Assembly (NCBI GenBank): GCA_021781575.1
Contig: JAJXWP010000034.1
Location: 1 to 50,021, forward strand
DNA: 50,021 bases
Direction: 5' to 3'
Source of the DNA: Pseudomonadota bacterium
Lineage (GTDB): Bacteria; Pseudomonadota; Alphaproteobacteria; Rhodospirillales; Magnetospirillaceae
The translations under genes were made by a program, and so were the position numbers. The notes below the pieces were generated by a model, which was not told where the DNA came from, searched no databases, and saw only the letters and a program-made list of their open reading frames with translations. Below, piece by piece: positions 19,383-27,241 of the stretch. Positions within the stretch are counted from its first letter, which is position 1. The number at the start of each line of letters is the position of its first letter.

Positions 19383-19456
19383 CGCGAGCCGACGGAGAAT
19401 TAATCCAGCTTTCCCGGCGGGCAGAATTGTTTCGCCGCCACGCTCCTCGCAATGAT
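19379..19456. repeat. Palindromic intergenic repeat carrying the gspG start codon
   Basis: Read on the minus strand it begins TCATTGCGAGGAGCG and ends GGCTCGCGATGAC, imperfect inverted arms of about 30 bases enclosing a GC-rich centre. The form (cattgcgag..aag/aacaat...attg/aatt..cgatg) is like widespread palindromic intergenic repeats. It fills the gspF-gspG gap, and its distal end supplies the gspG ATG. Confidence 0.6.
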
Positions 19457-19479
19457 GGCCCAAACCCGCGTTGTCGTGT

Positions 19480-20688
19480 CTAGAAAGCAAGGTCATTGAT
19501 CGATACCACCGCCAGGAGAATGGAAATGACAATGCCGCCGATGACGGCGCTCAAGGCGAGCACGCATGCCGGCTCGATGACGGCCAGTAGGCGCTTCAGC
19601 GATTGTTCCACCTTGGCATCGTAGATGTCGGCAAGGTGGATCAGGGTGTCTTCGAGGTGGCCGCTATGCTCGCCGACGCGCAAAAGCTGGATGACCAGGG
19701 GCGGCAGCGGCGAGTTGGCCGGCAAGGAGCCGGCCAGGCCATGCCCCTCCTTGACACCGTTCTGCATGGCGTCCACCAGCGTGGCGAATTCGTGGTTGCC
19801 AGCCACCGCGCGAACCAGGCCGAGCGCGGCCGGCAGGGCAACGCCGCTTTTCAGCAGCACGCCTAGAATTCGACAAAGCCGCGCGGTAATCGCCATGACG
19901 ACCAGATCGCCGACGCCGGGAAGCCGCAGGAGTTGCCGATCCCTCCAGACTTCCAGGCCCATGCGCCGGACGATCGGCGGCAGGCCCAGGAGCAGCGCCA
20001 GCGCCGCCGCGAGACCGACCGTCCCCCAGTTGCGCAGCACGGTCGAAGCGGCCAGCACCAGCCTGGTGACGAAGGGCAATTCGTGCGGTGCATTGGCGAA
20101 CAACGGAGCGAATTGCGGCACCACGGCGGCCAGCAGCAACACCACCGATGCCACTGCGACGGTAACCAGGACCGCAGGATAGATCAGCGCGGACAGCAGG
20201 CTTTCCCTGAGGCGCACCGACCGTTCCAGCAGGTCTGCCAGCTTGGCGAGCACGGTTTCCAACGCGCCACCGGCCTCGCCGGCTCGGATCAAGGCGAGTG
20301 TCAACGGCGGGAATCCGCCGGCCTCTTCCAACGCGTCGGCCAGGGTGGCGCCGCCACGCAAGCGCTCGAGAGCGATCGCCAGGGTGGGGCGCAGGGTCTC
20401 GGGAGCCGACGTTCCGGCCAGCAGGTGGAGAGACTTCTCCAGGGTCTGGCCAGCCGCAAGCAGCATCACCAACTCGCGCATGGCGAGCGCCAAATCCTGC
20501 AGCCGCACCCCGCCGCGGCGACCGAACAGGCGCGGGTGAAAACCGCGCCTGGGGGCAGCCGTGGCGTTGACCGGCAGATGCCCCTGTTTGCGCAGCTGCT
20601 GGATGACGGCGTCGGCGTCGCGCGCCTCCATCTGCCCTTCCATCAATTCTCCCGAGGCGGCAATCGCCTTGTAATCGAAGAGCGGCAT
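19480..20688 (-). CDS. gspF: Type II secretion system inner-membrane platform protein GspF
   Basis: 402 residues, typical for GspF. It has the N-terminal MPLFDYKAIAASGELMEGQMEARDADAVIQQLRKQG block (residues 1-36), two repeated GspF domains each followed by membrane helices (about residues 165-190, 215-240 and 370-400), and conserved segments such as AGEAGGALETVLAKLADLLE and VGEHSGHLEDTLIHLADIYD. It is the only polytopic protein of the platform and contacts GspE and GspL. Six bases separate it from gspE. Confidence 0.95.
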   Translation of the reverse strand: MPLFDYKAIAASGELMEGQMEARDADAVIQQLRKQGHLPVNATAAPRRGFHPRLFGRRGGVRLQDLALAMRELVMLLAAGQTLEKSLHLLAGTSAPETLRPTLAIALERLRGGATLADALEEAGGFPPLTLALIRAGEAGGALETVLAKLADLLERSVRLRESLLSALIYPAVLVTVAVASVVLLLAAVVPQFAPLFANAPHELPFVTRLVLAASTVLRNWGTVGLAAALALLLGLPPIVRRMGLEVWRDRQLLRLPGVGDLVVMAITARLCRILGVLLKSGVALPAALGLVRAVAGNHEFATLVDAMQNGVKEGHGLAGSLPANSPLPPLVIQLLRVGEHSGHLEDTLIHLADIYDAKVEQSLKRLLAVIEPACVLALSAVIGGIVISILLAVVSINDLAF

Positions 20689-20694
20689 CGGCTT

Positions 20695-22395
20695 TCACCA
20701 GATATCCGTTACACGACGGACTTCTTCCAAGGTGGTCAGTCCGTCCAGAACCTTGTGCAGGCCGTCCTCGTACATCGTTGTCATGCCGCTCTGCCGTGCC
20801 GCGGCCTCGATGGCGTCCGCGCCAGCTCGCGCCAGCGTCAGCTCACGCAGGCCGGCATCCAGGGTCAGCACCTCGAACAGACCGATGCGCCCGTGATATC
20901 CGGCACCGCCGCAATGTTCGCAGCCGCCGGGGCGGAATAGCGACAGGCCTTGGAGGGGGGTTTCCAACCGCGCCGCCCGGAAAACCTCCTGTGATTCCGC
21001 CGACGCCGGCTGGGCTCGCCGGCAACGACGGCACAAGGTGCGCACCAGCCTCTGCCCGACAATGGCGCGTACCGTGGACACCAGCAGGAATGGCTCGATC
21101 CCCATATCGAGGAGTCGGGTCACGGCGCCTGCCGCCGAATTGGTGTGCAGCGTCGACAGCACCAAGTGGCCGGTCAGCGCCGCATGCACGGCGATGTCTG
21201 CCGTCTCGGCGTCGCGCATCTCGCCGACCATGATCACGTCCGGATCCTGACGTACCAGGCTGCGCAGGACCGAGGCGAAGGTAAGTCCGATCTGGGGCTT
21301 GACCTGCACCTGATTGACCCGCGGGATGTGATATTCCACCGGATCTTCGATGGTCAGCACCTTGCGGCTGGCGGCATCGATCAGGTTCAGGGCGGCGTAG
21401 AGAGTGGTGGTCTTGCCGCTGCCGGTCGGTCCGGTCACCAGGATCATGCCGTTGGGCACCTCGAGCAGCCGGCGGAGACGTAGCTCTTCTTCCTCGCCGA
21501 GGCCGAGGCTCGCCAGGGGCCGCGCGCCGGCCGAGCGGTCGAGGAGGCGAAGGACGACGCTTTCGCCATGCACCGTCGGCAGGGTAGAGACGCGCAGGTC
21601 TATCTGCTGGCCGAGGATGACGTAGGCGACCCGGCCATCCTGCGGCAGCCGTCGCTCGGCGATGTTGAGATGGGCCAGGATCTTGATCCGCGAGACCACC
21701 GCCTTGGCCAGGCGCACCGGCGGCGGCGGCAGGTCTTGAAGCACGCCGTCGACGCGCAGCCTGACTGCCAGGCTGTCGGGAAACGGTTCGATATGGATAT
21801 CGGACGCGCGCCGACGGACCGCCTCTTCGATCAGATGGTTCACCAGCCGCACGACCGGGGCTTCGCTGGCCTGATCCTTCAGGCGGTCGACATCCTCATC
21901 GCCGGTATCGGCGGCGCCCGGATCCATTTCGTCGGCGATCTGCTGCATCATCGTCCGACCGCCGGAATAGCGCCGCTCGAGGGCCGCCAGAATATCGGCC
22001 TGGGGGGCCACGCACAGCTCCACCGGACGCCCGGCAGCCAGTTCCAATGCCTCGACGGCCTCGCGATCGGCCGGATCGGCCATGGCGATTCGCAGCCGAT
22101 CGGACTCCAGAGCCAATGGCATGGCCAGCGACTGCCGCAGAAAATTGGGGGATACCAGCTCGACCAAGGCGTCGTCCTCGCCCGCGGCGGCGAGCTCCTC
22201 TGCGCCCACCAGCGGCAGCTCATGGGCGCGGGCGAGCGCTTCCGCCCGGTCGCGATCTGATATGATGCCGAGATTGACCAGCAGCTGTTCGAGCCGCTCG
22301 CCCGTGCTGCGCTGAACTGCCCTGGCGCGTTCGAGATCTGCCGCCGACAGACGGCCCGAGGCGACCAGGATGTCGGCCAGCGAGCGCCCGCTCAT
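20695..22395 (-). CDS. gspE: Type II secretion system ATPase GspE
   Basis: 566 residues. The N-terminal MshEN-type domain (LADILVASGRLSAADLERA onward) is followed by the ATPase core: Walker A GPTGSGKTTT with K328, Asp box near TIEDPVEYHIP, Walker B-like PDVIMVGEMRDAET, His box TGHLVLSTLHTNSA. A zinc-binding module follows with CRRCRR and CEHCGGAGYHGR (four cysteines), usual for GspE. It powers pseudopilus assembly from the cytoplasmic face. ATG 22395 overlaps the prepilin peptidase stop (ATGA); the longer frame to 22497 is inside that gene. Confidence 0.96.
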   Translation of the reverse strand: MSGRSLADILVASGRLSAADLERARAVQRSTGERLEQLLVNLGIISDRDRAEALARAHELPLVGAEELAAAGEDDALVELVSPNFLRQSLAMPLALESDRLRIAMADPADREAVEALELAAGRPVELCVAPQADILAALERRYSGGRTMMQQIADEMDPGAADTGDEDVDRLKDQASEAPVVRLVNHLIEEAVRRRASDIHIEPFPDSLAVRLRVDGVLQDLPPPPVRLAKAVVSRIKILAHLNIAERRLPQDGRVAYVILGQQIDLRVSTLPTVHGESVVLRLLDRSAGARPLASLGLGEEEELRLRRLLEVPNGMILVTGPTGSGKTTTLYAALNLIDAASRKVLTIEDPVEYHIPRVNQVQVKPQIGLTFASVLRSLVRQDPDVIMVGEMRDAETADIAVHAALTGHLVLSTLHTNSAAGAVTRLLDMGIEPFLLVSTVRAIVGQRLVRTLCRRCRRAQPASAESQEVFRAARLETPLQGLSLFRPGGCEHCGGAGYHGRIGLFEVLTLDAGLRELTLARAGADAIEAAARQSGMTTMYEDGLHKVLDGLTTLEEVRRVTDIW

Positions 22396-23015
22396 CCGGC
22401 GGAGCCTATCGCCAACGGACCATAGAGCCAAACCATCCACAGCCCCAGCGCCAGGAACGGTCCGAAAGGAAACGGCGCTTCTGCGGGCGGCCCGCAACCG
22501 GCGGCTCGCAAGCCGAAAATCGAGGCCAGGGCGGCGAGGGCCGCCACCAGCACCACCGACGGCAATCCTTGCCAGGCGACCCAGGCACCCGCCCCCGCCA
22601 GCAGCTTGGCATCCCCAAGGCCCAGGCCATCACGTCCGCGGAGGCGGCGGTAGGCAAGGCTGATCGACGCGAAGCCCAGAAAGCCGGCGGTGGCGCCGAT
22701 TCCCCTCGCGGCCATCGGCGCGCCTTCGAACCACGCCACCGATAACCCCGCAGGAATCAACGGCAGGGTCAGCCAGTCGGGCAGGATGAGATGACGGGCG
22801 TCGATAGCCGCCGCTGCTACCAGGGCCCACCCCAGTGCACAGCCGACGACGACCTGCCAGCCGCCGAGGACGGAGGCCGCCCAAACGGGGACAACGATGG
22901 CGGCGCCGACGGTGATGGTGGGCATCCAGAGGGCGAAACGGCATCGCTGGGGCTTTGGCTCCCCCCTTTCGCGGGGATGGCGACCGCTTGGTGCCTTGGT
23001 GCATTGTCGGTTCAC
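22392..23015 (-). CDS. Short type IV prepilin peptidase (A24 domain only)
   Basis: About 207 residues. Both catalytic aspartate motifs are present: AAAIDARHLILPDWLT and GLGLGDAKLLAGAGAW (the GxGD signature), within six to seven hydrophobic segments. The N-terminal methyltransferase part with the paired CxxC zinc motif of full GspO/PilD enzymes is missing, so it resembles the CpaA/TadV-sized A24 peptidases. It should cleave the leaders of GspG, H, I, J and K. GTG 23015 is preferred because GGAGG lies six bases upstream; the ATG at 23021 abuts that site. A later ATG at 22925 is possible. Confidence 0.85.
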   Translation of the reverse strand: MNRQCTKAPSGRHPRERGEPKPQRCRFALWMPTITVGAAIVVPVWAASVLGGWQVVVGCALGWALVAAAAIDARHLILPDWLTLPLIPAGLSVAWFEGAPMAARGIGATAGFLGFASISLAYRRLRGRDGLGLGDAKLLAGAGAWVAWQGLPSVVLVAALAALASIFGLRAAGCGPPAEAPFPFGPFLALGLWMVWLYGPLAIGSAG

Positions 23016-23049
23016 TTGCATCCTCCGCGCTACACGCCCGGGGCTCCGA

Positions 23050-25326
23050 TCACGGCAACGGCTGCATCGAGCGCATCCGCCCCATCAATTCGTCGGTCAG
23101 GCGGTGGGCGTCTTCGCTGCTGCGCACGACGTGCGGGGTGATAAAGATGATCAGCTCAGTGCGGCGGTGGGCCTCGCTGTTTTGGCCGAACAGCGGGCCG
23201 AACACCGGCAAGGTCGACAGGATTGGCACACCGCTGCGCCCGTCGCTGGCGTCCTCAGCAATCAGGCCGCCGAGCACGACGGTTTGGCCGCTCCTTACCG
23301 CGACCGAACTTTCGATCCGCCGCTGGTCGATGTTGGGGGTCAGTGGATCGGTGGGTGACGGCACGACGGTGCTGACCTCCTGCACCACGTCCATGGTGAC
23401 GACACCGGCGGCATTGATTCGCGGCATCACTTTCAGAATGACTCCGGTGTCATGATATTCGACGTTATTGACCATCGGCGATCCGGCACTGATGGTGCTT
23501 ACCGCCTGCTGGGTCAGCAGCGGCACTTTCGTGCCGACGCTGACCACAGCCTCGTGTGCATCGGTGACCACCACTTGCGGCGAGGAGATCACCTTGACAG
23601 TGGTAACCTCATCGAGGGCCGAGATCACCACGCTGGGGTCGGTGATTGGCCCGAGAATGGCGTTTGCGCCCGGATACTTCCCCATCAGGCCAGGGATGGG
23701 AATATCGTCCGACAAGCCGAGACTTGAGCCTTTCTGCTTGAAGACCCTCCCTCTCAGGAAATACTGGACGCCGTACTGCAGGGTCCTGTTGAGAACGACC
23801 TCGGCGATGGTGGCCTCGATGAGTACCTGGGCAGGCATGACGTCGAGCTTGCCCAGCGCCGCCTCGATAATTTGGTATTCCTGCGCGGTGGCCATGATTG
23901 CGAGGACATTGCTGCGCAGATCGGGCACGATTCGTGGCCCATCGTCCCCACCACTGCCGTTATCGGTGAGATCGGCCAAGTCCTCGCCTTGCCCGGCGGA
24001 ATCGCTGAACCCGCGGGCGGCAAAACCCCCGCCGGCACCAGGGGTCGCGGGGCCGGTCTGCGGCGATGCCGCAGCCATACCTGGCGCTGCCGCCATACCC
24101 CCGCCCAGTCCCGGCGCCGGCATCGCGCCCGTCCCCATCCCCGACGCGGGCGTCCCCGCCGGGGTTGCCAGAGACGGTAAATTGGCGGCGGTGGCGATGT
24201 GGGCTCCGCGTGTCCCCGGCGGCAACACAGAACTGCCGCTGTCGAAGCCGCCAGTTGTCCCCTTGCCGAACAGTTGCGTCAGCAGGCGGCCGACATCGCG
24301 GGCCTTGGCGTGCTGCAGGTAATACACGTGCAGGGTACGCTCGCCGGCACCGGCACGATCCAGTTGCCGCACCCATTCCGCCGCGCGATCAAGAATTTTC
24401 CCACTCACAGCCACCACCATGACGGCATTGAGCCGCTCGATGGGAGTGATGCGCAAGGCGGAGCCGTCCTTCCCAGACTCACCAAGGACGTCTTGCAGTT
24501 CGTCCACGATGGCCTGCGGACGCGCCTCGCTCAGCGGAAAGATCCCCACCGATCGGCCGGCCAGCCAGTCCTGGTCAAACAGCCGCGCCGCTTCCAGAAG
24601 TGCGCGGCGTTCCTCGCTGCCGCCGGTGATCATCAGCAGGTTGTGTTCCGCGTCGGCCTGGACCGCCCCGGCCGCCTTGTATAGGGGATCGATCAACCCC
24701 TGAAGACTTGCCGCCGCCGTATAGCTGGGCACGTAGACGCTGACCGCGTAGCCAGGCACCCTCGCCGTTGCCGGATGCAGTCCGCCGGTCTTCTGGTGGG
24801 CGCCCTCGATGGGCACCACCCGATACATCGAATCGCCGCGAATCAGTGTGGCGCTGTTCATACGCAACACGCCGTCGAGCACCTCGAGTGCCTCGTCACG
24901 CCCCATCGGCCGTTGCGAAACCAGGGTGACCGTGCCGTTTACGCGTGGGTCGACCGAATAGGGGACGCCCAGCGCCGTCCCCAAGATCGCGTCGACCACC
25001 GAGGGTAGATCAGCCTTTGCGAAGTTGAGCTGGATGCTGCCGCCAGCCGAGGTCGCCGGCTCATGGGCGGCCACCCTGGCGCGGGCGATGCCGCGGATGA
25101 TCACCGCATCCATTGGCCGGTTGGGCCGCGTCAGCGGCGGCGGCTGAGCGGTCTCGGGGCCCTCGGGGGCAGCGGTCTCGAGACCGAGTTCGGACATCAG
25201 CGGAGACAAATGCGACGGATCGCCGCCGCCCAGTTGGGCCGGAGCCACATCGTGCGATCGGCAACCGGCCAGAAGCGCAAGAGCAAATGCCGCAAGAAAA
25301 AAAACTGAATTGCGATGACCGGACAA
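23050..25326 (-). CDS. gspD: Type II secretion system secretin GspD, lipoprotein form
   Basis: 758 residues from a TTG start with GGGAGG upstream. A lipobox LALLAGC places the lipidated cysteine at residue 22. N0-N3 domains follow (NFAKADLPSVVDAILGTALG; SLQGLIDPLYKAAGAVQADAEHNLLMITG; YYLQHAKARDVGRLLTQLF), interrupted by a long low-complexity Gly/Ala/Pro/Met stretch of about 80 residues. The C-terminal secretin domain shows VLIEATIAEVVLN, VISSPQVVVTDAHEA, VPLLTQQ and VVLGGLIAED. It forms the outer-membrane channel. With its own lipid anchor it may not need a separate pilotin; none is seen here. First gene of the operon. Confidence 0.95.
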   Translation of the reverse strand: MSGHRNSVFFLAAFALALLAGCRSHDVAPAQLGGGDPSHLSPLMSELGLETAAPEGPETAQPPPLTRPNRPMDAVIIRGIARARVAAHEPATSAGGSIQLNFAKADLPSVVDAILGTALGVPYSVDPRVNGTVTLVSQRPMGRDEALEVLDGVLRMNSATLIRGDSMYRVVPIEGAHQKTGGLHPATARVPGYAVSVYVPSYTAAASLQGLIDPLYKAAGAVQADAEHNLLMITGGSEERRALLEAARLFDQDWLAGRSVGIFPLSEARPQAIVDELQDVLGESGKDGSALRITPIERLNAVMVVAVSGKILDRAAEWVRQLDRAGAGERTLHVYYLQHAKARDVGRLLTQLFGKGTTGGFDSGSSVLPPGTRGAHIATAANLPSLATPAGTPASGMGTGAMPAPGLGGGMAAAPGMAAASPQTGPATPGAGGGFAARGFSDSAGQGEDLADLTDNGSGGDDGPRIVPDLRSNVLAIMATAQEYQIIEAALGKLDVMPAQVLIEATIAEVVLNRTLQYGVQYFLRGRVFKQKGSSLGLSDDIPIPGLMGKYPGANAILGPITDPSVVISALDEVTTVKVISSPQVVVTDAHEAVVSVGTKVPLLTQQAVSTISAGSPMVNNVEYHDTGVILKVMPRINAAGVVTMDVVQEVSTVVPSPTDPLTPNIDQRRIESSVAVRSGQTVVLGGLIAEDASDGRSGVPILSTLPVFGPLFGQNSEAHRRTELIIFITPHVVRSSEDAHRLTDELMGRMRSMQPLP

Positions 25327-25429
25327 GGCACCTCCCGCGGTGTACTTGCCAAGAGCGAACGAAGCCCTGGTTCTTCACCTCGCCGCTTATAGAGAGGAAA
25401 CAGTGGAATCGGATGGAAAGTCAATCGAA

Positions 25430-25640
25430 AGCATCAGCAAATTGGAATATAAATATGCTTTATGGCAAATGCGTACATGAGCCACGGTCCGACAGACGGC
25501 ATCGGAACTCAGCAGCCGCGATTGGGGTCACCATTGCCATATGAGGAAAGTAATTATTAGGCTGTAGTTTTTTAAATTAAATAAAAACTTTGTTTCTGGT
25601 AATTTAATTTATGGAATAATGAAAAATCTAACGCGAGCAA
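25430..25640. other. AT-rich gene-less stretch with a 10-bp inverted repeat
   Basis: Between gspD and the tRNA gene the composition becomes strongly AT-rich, most of all at 25,550-25,630, in contrast to the GC-rich surroundings. TAAATTAAAT (25573-25582) is matched by ATTTAATTTA (25602-25611), an inverted repeat with a 19-base spacer. The region may carry the gspD operon promoter or a binding site for a nucleoid protein. No gene or RNA is recognised. Confidence 0.45.
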
Positions 25641-25644
25641 GCCG

Positions 25645-25830
25645 CGCCATGCACGCGTATCATGGCCGTCGCGCGAAGACCAGCTCTTGGCAGGCTTCAC
25701 GGCCGAGGAAGGCGACGCTCTGATGGGGTTCTTGCGCCGGATGCTGGCCAACGTCGAGCCCATCCGAAATGGAACCCCTGGCACGCAAGTGTCCCGGTCG
25801 AGCCGGATCGAAACCACCAGGTTGGCCTGA
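25645..25830 (+). pseudogene. C-terminal remnant of a MarR-like regulator
   Basis: One plus-strand frame reads SWPSREDQLLAGFTAEEGD and then ALMGFLRRMLANVE before losing resemblance and stopping at TGA 25828-25830. The pattern of a dimerisation helix ending in LLAGF-AEE--AL--LLRRMLANVE is that of the C-terminus of MarR-family regulators. There is no start codon with a Shine-Dalgarno and no winged-helix domain upstream, where the DNA turns AT-rich. I read this as the tail of a deleted or displaced gene. The resemblance is by eye and short. Confidence 0.45.
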
Positions 25831-25941
25831 AGCAGGCGGAGCCTGCGCCCAACGCTCTCTAACAGCTCGACGCGGCAATCCGCCAGGCTGTCGCCAGGCT
25901 TGACAGGGGGCGGGGGTTTCCCCATTATCCCGCTCCTCGAA

Positions 25942-26017
25942 GGGGCCGTAGCTCAGTTGGGAGAGCGTCTCGTTCGCAATGAGAAGGTCAGCGGTTCGAT
26001 CCCGCTCGGCTCCACCA
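25942..26017 (+). tRNA. tRNA-Ala (CGC anticodon)
   Basis: 76 bases folding as a standard cloverleaf: acceptor GGGGCCG/CGGCTCC with the G3-U70 wobble pair that is the alanine identity element, D arm GCTCAGTTGGGAGAGC, anticodon stem TCTCG/TGAGA with loop TTCGCAA (anticodon CGC), and T arm GCGGTTCGATCCCGC. The CCA end is encoded (26015-26017). A terminator follows directly. Confidence 0.96.
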
Positions 26018-26026
26018 AGCCAATAC

Positions 26027-26057
26027 AAAGGCCCGGTCGGCGACGACCGGGCCTTTT
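26027..26057 (+). terminator. Rho-independent terminator after tRNA-Ala
   Basis: AAAGGCCCGGTCG and CGACCGGGCCTTTTT form a near-perfect stem with a short GCGA-type loop, ending in five T. It sits ten bases after the tRNA. The convergent PEP-CTERM gene ends at 26074, and the A-run on the other arm gives three T on the minus strand, so it may serve both. Confidence 0.88.
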
Positions 26058-26073
26058 TGGCTACATGGGTCGC

Positions 26074-26931
26074 TTACGCTTTCCGGCGGAGCGGGCGCTT
26101 CCGCTGGATCAGCGCAAAACCGGCAAGGCCGGCTCCCAACAGCAGGAGCATTGCCGGCTCGGGGACTCCGTTCTGAGGCGGCGGGGCGACCGTGCCGTTG
26201 CGAACCTCGAACAGATACTGACCTGCAACGCCGTCATTGGTGCCGGCGACCAGGGAATCCGGCCCGCCGTCGAGAAGGGCGCCGTTGACCAGAGAGCCGG
26301 GAAACTCGAAATAGGTTCCCGCCGGATCGCCCGGCAGGCCGGCGTTGTACCCGGCCGCCGCCGAGGTGCCGCCCAGGCCGCCCACCCCGCCGCTGGCGCT
26401 ACCGCTCTCCCATTGGATCTGATCGTAATTGTAATAGATGTCGAAGTCGCCGGCGCCGACATCCGAGCGGTCCACCAGGATGACCTGGAAGGTATTGAGT
26501 TTGTCGGTGCCGGACGGGAAATATCCGACGCTGGGCCAGGTCGCGCCAAAGGCGTTGTGGCCGGCATAGGTTCCCGTGCCGTAGGAGGTCAGGCCACTTC
26601 CGCTCCCGCGGGTGTCCACATCGGCGAAAAACGGCGCGATGATCGGCTGCCCCGAATAACTGGCGCCGAGGCCGCTCGGCGTATAGGTTGCCTGACCATG
26701 GTTGAAGGTCAGGTAGCCGTTGTTGCTGACAAAGGCGTCGGTATAGGTGGTGCCGAAGAAATTGGCCGAGAAGCCCAAGGAGATCGCGCCGGTCGCGCCG
26801 TCGTCGTTGGCCGGGAAGGTGGTGGCTTGAAAGGCCGCAGCCATGTCCACCGCCCCGGCATAGGCCTCGGGCGGGCCGCCGGCCAGCGCCAGCAGGGCGA
26901 AGGCGGCGGCCGAGAAGCAAATCTTATTCAT
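26074..26931 (-). CDS. PEP-CTERM sorted exported protein with a NIDO-like domain
   Basis: 285 residues. Signal peptide at 1-26 (MNKICFSAAAFALLALAGG, cleavage near AYAG). The body resembles a nidogen-like domain: FVSNNGYLTFNHG, PIIAPFFADVDTRGSG, TFQVILVDRSD and FDIYYNYDQIQWESG. The C-terminus NGVPEPAMLLLLGAG followed by a hydrophobic helix and RKRPLRRKA is a canonical PEP-CTERM sorting tail, normally processed by an exosortase (EpsH/XrtA type); none is encoded in this window. AAGGA before ATG 26931 supports the start. Probably displayed on the surface or in the extracellular matrix. Confidence 0.88.
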   Translation of the reverse strand: MNKICFSAAAFALLALAGGPPEAYAGAVDMAAAFQATTFPANDDGATGAISLGFSANFFGTTYTDAFVSNNGYLTFNHGQATYTPSGLGASYSGQPIIAPFFADVDTRGSGSGLTSYGTGTYAGHNAFGATWPSVGYFPSGTDKLNTFQVILVDRSDVGAGDFDIYYNYDQIQWESGSASGGVGGLGGTSAAAGYNAGLPGDPAGTYFEFPGSLVNGALLDGGPDSLVAGTNDGVAGQYLFEVRNGTVAPPPQNGVPEPAMLLLLGAGLAGFALIQRKRPLRRKA

Positions 26932-26989
26932 GTCGAGATCCTTCGCTGAGGGTTCAACGCGCTCAGCGCTACCGGAAGCAATTCCTGGG

Positions 26990-27025
26990 CCAATATCATA
27001 AAGCCTGGACAGACAACGATATTGG
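26990..27025 (-). promoter_or_regulatory. Dyad CCAATATC / GATATTGG upstream of the PEP-CTERM gene
   Basis: CCAATATC (26990-26997) and GATATTGG (27018-27025) are exact inverted arms 20 bases apart, in the 310-bp divergent gap between the PEP-CTERM gene and the histidine kinase gene. It may be an operator. The rest of the gap holds no gene I can support. Confidence 0.35.
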
Positions 27026-27241
27026 GTGTTGAGAGCGAGCTGACTGTAAAGCGGCTCGACATCTTTTAGAGTAATTCCTAAGAGTTTGAATGCTCGGGGC
27101 TGTTCCCTCCCCCCGACGGCCGCATACTCCCATCGCAGCCTCGCACGGCCCGCCGGGATGCCCAAATTCATGAGAGTGGCGCTTCGGAGGCTCATTCTTC
27201 CGCCTTGCGGCGCTTTCCCTTGGCGTGGCTTCAGCCCTTCA

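Noticed and set aside
25660-26028. Minus-strand open frame starting with a GGAERDRTADLL-like sequence
   Set aside because: It is antisense to tRNA-Ala and its flank, a well-known false ORF pattern; no Shine-Dalgarno.
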